A stretch of 64,000 nt of DNA from Limnoperna fortunei (lineage: Eukaryota; Mollusca; Bivalvia; Mytilida; Modiolidae): contig OX104112.1 in the NCBI GenBank assembly GCA_944474755.1, forward strand, positions 56,525,176-56,589,175, given 5' to 3'. Shown piece by piece: positions 57,614 to 64,000 of this stretch. How positions within the stretch are numbered: position 1 is the stretch's first letter; the number at the start of each line of letters is the position of its first letter. A program made the position numbers and the translations under genes. Below the pieces are notes generated by a model. The model saw nothing but the letters and a program-made list of their open reading frames with translations. It had not been told where the DNA came from and searched no databases.

Positions 57614-57691
57614 ATAATAATAATAATAATAATAATAAGAAACGGAGCAAAAACAATATGTCTCCAAACTTTCGTTTGGGAGCCATAATAA

Positions 57692-58392
57692 TTAAACATG
57701 ATTATGATCTTATGGATCATAACTGGCTCCCAAACTCCCCCCGTTGACCGTCAGGCTCAGCCATCCATTCACACCAACTTTTTCTTCCAGGAAACCAAGT
57801 TTCGTGCAGATCGGAGCATTCTTCAATTTTGTCGGCCATCTTGGATTCAAAATGGCCGCCATAAAATGTCAACATGTGTGTCATATGGTGCGGTATAACA
57901 TACTCTACTTATATTCCAATTTTCATCTAAATCTGTTTACTTTTGAATTTTTAAGGATTTGTTTTCGTTTTCAAAATGGCCGCCATTTTAAGATGGCCGC
58001 CGTGTTCAAATTCAACTTTTGATGACTAATATCTGATCGCAACATGGTAATCTACCTAAAAACTAAGTTTCATGCGATTCCGACCATTTTGAATTTTTGG
58101 CGGCCATCTTGGATTCAAAATGGCACCAAAAAAGATCAACATGTGCGTCATATGGTGCGGTATAACATATCCTACTTATATTGCAATTTTCGTCGAAATC
58201 CAAATGGCCGCCATTTCAAGATGGCCGCCAATTTAAAAATTTTAAACTTGACAGGCACAACTTCACATCATGACCTATTTTTTGTGAAGTTTCATTTGGA
58301 TCCAATTTACGGTCTTCGACAAAACAGCCGGACAAAAGTCTGGCGGAAAGTGGAAGAAAAAAAAATAATAATAACTTCCGTTTGGGAGCCAT
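57692..58392 (+). mobile_element. M element x with damaged tail
   Basis: The head hairpin attatgatcttatggatcat is followed by TGGCTCCCAAAC and a body similar to M s. Only the right arm of the 3' hairpin (cttccgtttgggagccat, 58,374-58,392) remains; the constant tail word and left arm are deleted. Confidence 0.8.
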
Positions 58393-58420
58393 AATAATAA
58401 TAATAATAATAATAATAATT

Positions 58421-59277
58421 AAAATTTACGTTTCCCGAAACGTTGAAGTCGCCTCCCGTTCCGCACTTTTGACCGAGTAGAGGGAACTAAAAGTCAAGAG
58501 CACAACTTCATAACATGAGCTTTCAGTTGGCCAAGTTTCATTTCGATCGGTTAAAAGATGAGCGAGAAAACGAGCAAACTTTAAAACGGCCGCCATTTTG
58601 AAACCGGAAGTCGAACAAAAATTTTTTTTTGCAAAAATGCTCAGGATAGTTAGCTGTATCAGTATACCAATTTTCATTGAAATTGCTCTGGCCATAACTG
58701 AGATCTGACAACGGCCGCCATTTTGTAAAACTTTAAAACGGCCGCCATTTTGAAACCGGAAGTCGGACAAAAATTTTGAAAATAGTGGCACACTCAGGGT
58801 ATCATAAGCTACCTGTATACCAAATTTCGTTTAAATCGGATGACGTTTAAATTTTTACAGTTTTAGGGGGGTGGTGTTCGGATGGCGGCCATTTTGAAAT
58901 GTCGGCCGCGTCAAATTTTTTTTTGCAAAAATGCTCGGGATAGGGAGCTGTATCAGTATACCAATTTTCATTGAAATTGCTTTGGCAATTACTGAGATCT
59001 GACAACGGCCGTCATTTTTTTTTCAACGGCGGCCATTTTGAAAATGGCGGCCATTTTGAAAATTTCAAAAGTGGATTGCACAACTTCAGGTCACCCTTAT
59101 TATGTTCCCAAAGTTTCATTTCGATCGGTTAAAAGATGAGCGAGAAAACGAGCGGACAACATTGCGAGGGGAAAAAGGAAAACATAAGAAATATGAAAAT
59201 AATAATAATAATAATAATAATAATAAGAAACGGAGTAAAAACAATAAGTCGCCCGACACTTCGTGGTCGGCGACTTA
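58421..59277 (+). mobile_element. G element y
   Basis: An uninterrupted G copy with tail hairpin 59,246-59,276, the last complete element of the array. Confidence 0.9.
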
Positions 59278-59280
59278 ATA

Positions 59281-59325
59281 AGAAGAAGAAGAAACGGTGC
59301 AAAAACAATAAGTCGCCAAAACTTA
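59281..59325 (+). mobile_element. N-type tail, cut in the hairpin: right edge of the array
   Basis: (AAG)n and AAACGGTGCAAAAACAATAA are followed by the left arm agtcgccaaaactt; the right arm is absent. It would close an earlier tail-less N element. The array ends here against unrelated AT-rich sequence. Confidence 0.8.
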
Positions 59326-60540
59326 ATAGGCTTTCCACTTTAAAAGAAGACCTTAAATAAATGACCTTGAAACTAAAAAAGGTAAGAAACATACGTAATT
59401 TGTCTATTGCATTTAATAAGAACAAAAATTATTTTAAAAAAAACTATTTAGGTATCTTTAAAAATAAGAAAGGTCATTAAATAGAACGTTTGAAAACTTG
59501 AATGACCTTGACAACTGATCTTTTAATCCACGTAAATATTACTTATAGACAATAGCATTAAAAGAATAAGACATTCAGAATACATAGTACCATGAAAAAC
59601 ATTTAAGAAGAACTTTGACCTTGACTCTTACAGATTGACCTTGACCACGCTGAAGGTCAACAGTGATCAACATTGAAGATTTGATGTCAATATCTCTTAT
59701 ATTCATTGAGATATGACTACTTATAATATATACAAAAAAATTAGAAAATGACCTTGACCTTTGACCTTGTATTTGTGTCCTAATGGTCTATAGTGAAGAC
59801 CCCATGCCTCTACTATCAATAGTTGATAAGCAATTGATTAAAAACTAATTATCAATGGTTTTAATGGGGGATAACTCCTATAAGATGAAGCCGGATCCTT
59901 TCCCTCCTATAGAAAAAAGTTGCGCCTTTATGAGACTAACATTTTTTCCATTATAACTTATTGCCTTTCTTTTACCGTTTTAAAGGAATAGCGATGACAA
60001 GACAATGCCAGGTCAAGGTAAATGATGACCAATGATATAAGGTTTCATATAAATATTTGTTATAGTTACTGAGATAAAGTGATATAATGCAATTCACAAT
60101 ATATTTTAGTAGTCTAGGGGGGAGATAACTTATAAAAATGTCAAAAAAAGTGACGATTCAAGTTCAAACATTTAAAGTTTATAACTAATTCGTTGGAAAA
60201 TAATGGTAACAGTAAATACTAAACAATTTCAGTTGATTGAAACAGATTTTTGTGATTGTTAAAAAGTATTACCACAGAAATTTAACAATCAGAATTTAAT
60301 TGACAAACACGATCAAGTGATAATTGGGTGTCTTATTATATTGCTAGCCGACACAATTGTCAGTGGAGTAAGAACATAACTGTAGTACGTGCACTAGTGT
60401 TATATTCTAACTCCCCTGACAATTTTGTAAAAAAAATGCATAGTACATTAAATACAAGAATTAATTATTGAGAATTAGCAGAGAACACTACACATTAGTA
60501 ACCTCTGCTCTGTACAAATATTTTACCCATTATGATATTC
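59326..60540. other. AT-rich region with clustered TGACCTTGA words
   Basis: No coding exon was recognised. TGACCTTGA occurs near 59,362, 59,503, 59,628, 59,637 and 59,749, the last continuing as tgaccttgacctttgacc. AGGTCAAGG appears near 60,011 in the other orientation. TCAAGGTCA is the extended half-site of several orphan nuclear receptors (family knowledge). The words may simply belong to an old repeat. Confidence 0.4.
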
Positions 60541-62600
60541 AAGGGCGATCAAATCTGAAATATATGTAAGACACACTCGGTAGCGATCCACACAAATGAC
60601 CTTCCATCTTCAGCATCGATCATGTTACAACTTATATTTAAAAAGATCATTTTTTGTATCGCCGACTGAGCACCACTAATGATTTGGCGAACAGCTCTTC
60701 TAACTCTACCTTCTTGAAATATTTACTGCTGTGGTTCGTAGGTCTTCATCAGGTGCATTGGCTTGCCTGATTCTGATGTTTACTTTATCGTTCGTGATGT
60801 GATCTCTGTTACAAAAGGCCAAGCATTTATAAACAATTTTCATTTCTGTGTCCTTTTCTCAAGTCTTGAAGTCCACGACTAGCATTTATATAGTAATATA
60901 TATTGAATGTACTGTTTCCAGTTTCTGGCTATTGATAATTAGTTAGTGTTAATGCTAGTAATATGTTGGTCATTTTATCGTTGATTTTGTGTCAATTGCA
61001 ACATCTGTCTTATTCTGGCGTTTTAACAAGTGAACTCTTTGGGGTTTTTTTCTGGAAGGCCTTAAATGTCATCAGCAAAGCGCTGGTGATTTTTCTTTCC
61101 ACGATCATGACCATTACTTCATCTTCTCGAACATCAGTGATGATTTTTTCTGACATTGTTGTATGTTATCTTTATTTCGTAAGGTTAATATCAGTGACTC
61201 TTATCATAATTGAGGCCACTACCCATGTTTTCCATATCTTGTTACGGATTATTCATAGGAACTTGTGATAGTTTCTCCCCTACTTGGGCTAGTTTCTTAT
61301 GAATGTTGTTTACCTGAACGGATGCCTTTTAATGACTTTATTGCATGTTCTGACCCTTCTCGGAGGATAAGATAGCTGCATGTGCTAGTTACTGGTGGGT
61401 TGTTCAATATTAATGGATACCTTTTGGCGGTTTGGGACAGTTTCCATCGTATCATGTAGGGCCGTTGAACTTCCTTTTTGTGCTGTTCAGGTCTTTCACT
61501 AGTTTCCTACTGTTGTTTGTCTTGAAGGAGTCTTCTATATCTTGACATTGTTCCTGGATACATTTGTTTTGCATTTTATTACTATTCTCGATTTTTCAGT
61601 TTTAAGCTTTATACTGCTTTGCTCTTAATCCTTTTTCTTGAGTTCTATGTATTTGTCACACAGACCCAAAATATCAACAGTGATCCAAATTTTAATCGTT
61701 GATGTTTGATCGTTGCTTCCCAAAGATTTAACTGGGTGTTTTGGTCACCGCTGTGTATATACAGATATACAGTATGTCTTTTTGATTGAGGTATTCAATT
61801 TAAGCGAGTATTTCTGTAATAATCTTGTATAACTGGCAAAATATTTCGGGATTATTTTCGTGAAAAAAAGGGAATTATATAAAAACTTGTTGTTTTTTGT
61901 CGTTCAGTTTCTTTATTTCAAACTTGATTTTTTTTAACAGCCCTGTTTGCTGACCTTGTTTTGGTGTACACGAAAGGTGATAGTCACTACGCCGTGATCA
62001 CTTCCTGAAAAGCGGGTCTTGGCGGTATTAAGGCTAAACTGAAAGCACCTTTTGATCACGATGTAGTTAAGTAGGTTGAGGTTTTGCCATTCGCACTTTG
62101 CAACGTTCATATTCAGGATTCCTTGAGTGAGACAAATCTGTTTAAGTTTATTGGCCTGACAAATATTATAAGTCTTAAACCTCTGCCATTTGTTTCTGCA
62201 TTGAAGTAGCAACCACATATGCCTTTCTAGTTTTCAGAAACATTCTCTCCCGCCTTGGAATTCCAAGCTCCTTGCACTCCAATGATATATTTCTTAGTGA
62301 TCTGATTAAGGAGTAGGGTGACTCTTTTTCTTATTCATTATGGTGTGTTGTTGAGCTATAGACATGTCCGGTCGTAATTTTGCACTAATATGGAATTTTG
62401 ATAAACCTGCTGGGGATAGGTCGTCAACCTATTATAGTATTTACAATTTCTTTGTTAAAAAGGAATACACTTTTCATGTTTTACCTCTCTGTCAATAGAA
62501 TTGAGTTTGTAATCTTTCAGGTTTGATTTTTCTGTGAAGTTAGTCTATCGTACTTCAAAGAGGCCCAATATGTTTTACTGATATTCATTGATCTCTTGTG
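60540..62600 (-). mobile_element. LINE-D: heavily decayed non-LTR retrotransposon
   Basis: Read on the minus strand, endonuclease-like words come first: IIGVQGAWNSKAG (62,310-62,250), resembling a GDWNAKVG motif, then KCEWQNLNLLNYIVIKRCF and SGSDHGVVTITFRV (about 61,960-62,110), a terminal SDH motif. An RT remnant with FADD (about 61,070-61,085) and a C-terminal DHITNDKVNIRIRQA word (about 60,740-60,790) follow. The word set matches the abundant invertebrate LINEs often annotated as 'craniofacial development protein 2-like'. Frames are broken throughout. Confidence 0.7.
61934..62218 (-). pseudogene. LINE-D endonuclease remnant
   Basis: This 94-residue frame holds the C-terminal end of an APE endonuclease: NLNLLNYIVIKRCF, then NTAKTRFSGSDHGVVTITFR, with the SDH catalytic triplet intact, followed by 'VHQNKVSKQG' at the junction to the linker. 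The upstream DWN-type motif lies in another frame near 62,260. Confidence 0.75.
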
Positions 62601-64000
62601 TTAATTTCCCTCAGTCAATTCCATAATAATAAAATAATACTCACAAAAGAACTATGCTTTTTCTTTCAAACACAACAAAAATATAAAATAACCCATATAA
62701 AACCAAAAACCACACCATATCCTTATCAATGATATATGGTTAGTTTGTACATCAGAGAGCTTCCTTTTTAGTACAATAGGCAATATTACAATAAGGGTCA
62801 TGTCAACGCATAATACAATACAATATTCGGGATTTTTATACTTTTCTCCTGACTTCCTCACTCCCACAAAAAAGTCAACATTTTTCTAACAGGTTAAATA
62901 ACTTTTAATATATGTGTATGAGATTCACCAATTGCATCTATGGTTATACCAATAGTAAACATTACACATCCTATACATCCAGATTTTTACTTGCATCTGT
63001 TGTGTTTATTTATTGTACTTTTTCCATACGAAAACCAAAATCCAAAATATTATTCCATGATTATACGTACATATTTCATAATATTTCTTTAAAATTGGAG
63101 TGAATTATCTCTGTTTCTTTTAAGATCTTACACTGTTTACAAAAGTTGGTATCTTTTGAAGAGGTTTGATTGTTACGGACAAACCGCTTGACTTTTCGAC
63201 AGTGCCAGGCGGAGAACGGAAAAATCGATTAGTACCACGTTACAGGTTCAAAACACGGTCAAAATTAACTGATGAAAATCTCAATATTAAAAATGAAAAA
63301 GACTGGATATAATGATGAGAAAATAATTGTTGATTTCAAACATTTCTATGTACAAAATTAGCATAAGTTTGACAAACCGCGTTTGCTTCAATGGGGATCT
63401 AGAATTAGCAGAGAAAAGGTATTTTAAATTTCAATTTCTTTATTACCTGGTAAATTATCTGACCTAAAATGAATCCTGCTTGGTACTTACATAATAAGTT
63501 ATTAGACATCAAATAATTAAATATATGCTTAAAAAAGACTTTATATGTAGATTTAATTTAGATTTAGTCAACAATTGACAAGAAGCATAGCAAGAGTTCT
63601 TTGGTGTTCTGTTTAGCATATTATAATTGCTTGTATCTGATAAAGTACCGTTAAATAATTTAAAATTTTGAAGGGTGTCTGTGTTCGTCAGGCGTAATTG
63701 TACTCAACTTTCTATAGACAAATAGCCATGACTAAATAACTATAACAGACATAAACACAGGATCATTGCTGTTGTTCATTGTTGACCTTTTGCCATGGTC
63801 AATGTAACACTGTAAGGAGCAAGGTTAAAGTCCTATTTTTTTCATTCCTTAAGTATTTTAAGTGAGTCATTCTTATAAATGCTATTTTTATTAATAATAT
63901 ATGAACAGTTCAAAAGTTCAATGCTCAATGTCATTTACTTTGCCTTATTTAATGACCATTTTAATTTTATAAGATATAAGAATGATTTTTTCCTTCATTC
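62601..64000. other. AT-rich sequence, nothing recognised
   Basis: I see no exon, RNA gene or repeat that I can support. The short open frames at 62,652 (minus) and 62,912 (plus) lack recognisable content. Confidence 0.5.

Larger units (their letters stand above)
52875..57687 (+). mobile_element. M element s, interrupted by G t/u and X v/w
   Basis: The body 52,875-53,845 has three diverged units of about 300 bp containing ggattcaaaatggc words. Its (AAT)n then holds a G-in-G pair and an X-in-X pair. Its M-type tail closes the series at 57,658-57,686, nearly 4 kb after the interruption begins. Confidence 0.85.
32189..59325 (+). repeat. 27 kb nested array of hairpin-ended elements (families N, G, X, M, O)
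   Basis: Twenty-five element heads and 21 tails (two of them cut), all in the same orientation, fill the block, interrupted only by LINE-C. Order of heads '(' and tails ')': Na( Gb( Xc( )X )G Md( )M Ne( Nf( Xg( )X LINE-C Xh( Xi( )X )X Nj( Gk( )G Nl( Gm( Gn( )G )G No( Gp( Oq( )O )G )N Nr( )N Ms( Gt( Gu( )G )G Xv( Xw( )X )X )M Mx( )M Gy( )G )N-cut. Every non-N head is closed by its own family tail in last-in-first-out order. Insertions fall in the (AAT)n or (AAG)n tract just upstream of the older element's tail. Bodies share the words ccaattttcgttgaaatcgg and ggcggccattttg. Open frames in the block, including a 121-aa antisense frame in most G copies and Arg-rich frames across (AAG)n, are translations of the repeats. 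Confidence 0.9.

Noticed and set aside
34443..57688. Open frames with long Arg, Ile, Leu, Ser or Phe runs
   Set aside because: They are translations of (AAG)n and (AAT)n tracts and of the tail hairpins, not proteins.
19400..58791. A 121-codon minus-strand open frame conserved in most G copies
   Set aside because: It starts at GTG, not ATG, is antisense to the element, consists of the repeated GGCGGCCATTTTG words in translation, and stays open simply because the copies are nearly identical. No sign of codon-level selection can be claimed.
32189..59325. Simple tandem satellite explanation of the 27 kb block
   Set aside because: Unit order is not periodic; heads and tails of five families occur in nested order, and a stand-alone G copy exists at 19,395-20,243.
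60963..61268. 101-codon plus-strand hydrophobic frame
   Set aside because: It lies antisense to the decayed LINE-D reverse-transcriptase region, and the FADD motif is read on the other strand.

Overview
This is a eukaryotic, AT-rich, intron-bearing and repeat-dominated window, most likely from a bivalve mollusc. That assignment is inference. It rests on the tRNA-derived SINE family with a conserved body ending in a 'GGCGTTAAAC'-type tail, on hairpin-ended elements with CAGGTGAGC termini, on several non-LTR retrotransposon types common in molluscs, and on short conserved exons separated by long introns. No bacterial-style operon, rRNA gene, convincing tRNA gene or CRISPR array is present.

Layout. 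1-1,390: decayed hairpin-ended repeat units. 2,379-2,630: SINE. 2,668-8,337: a 5.7 kb satellite of 89/99-bp units with kilobase-scale internal duplications. 8,338-10,690: sparse DNA with a 167-bp palindromic element. 10,694-18,971: a minus-strand LINE (LINE-A) split by a second, 5'-truncated LINE (LINE-B, 14,292-16,279). LINE-B is flanked by two 1,507-bp direct copies of LINE-A sequence that differ at only two positions found by eye. 18,972-24,425: SINEs, a stand-alone copy of hairpin-ended family G, and a complete hairpin-ended element built from a core of about 165 bp. 25,920-30,570: the one recognisable host gene, a minus-strand five-coding-exon gene for a four-transmembrane MS4A/CD20-like protein of about 300 aa, assembled here by splice signals. 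Its introns carry a SINE, an 8-bp-TSD MITE and a foldback element. 31,225-32,188: a SINE and a palindrome.

32,189-59,325: a 27 kb block of at least five related families of hairpin-ended, non-coding elements (called N, G, X, M and O here), all in one orientation. It is interrupted by a near-full-length Tx1/L1-like LINE (LINE-C, 37,378-43,688). Each element has a family-specific head, a body rich in GGCGGCCATTTTG words, an (AAT)n or (AAG)n tract, a constant tail word AAGAAACGG..CAAAAACAAT and a 3' hairpin. The right arm of that hairpin is complementary to the element's own 5' head. New elements inserted into the (AAT)n tract just upstream of an older element's tail. Heads and tails therefore nest like parentheses: all 18 non-N heads are closed by the right tail in last-in-first-out order. 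This is the most unusual structure in the window. The architecture resembles non-autonomous Helitron/Helentron-like and 'pearl'-type bivalve elements (family knowledge; the assignment is inference), and no Rep/helicase gene is present.

59,326-64,000: AT-rich DNA with a cluster of TGACCTTGA words, a heavily decayed minus-strand LINE (LINE-D, about 60,540-62,600) and unannotatable sequence. Apart from the MS4A-like gene, all protein-coding signal is retrotransposon-derived and broken by frameshifts or stops.
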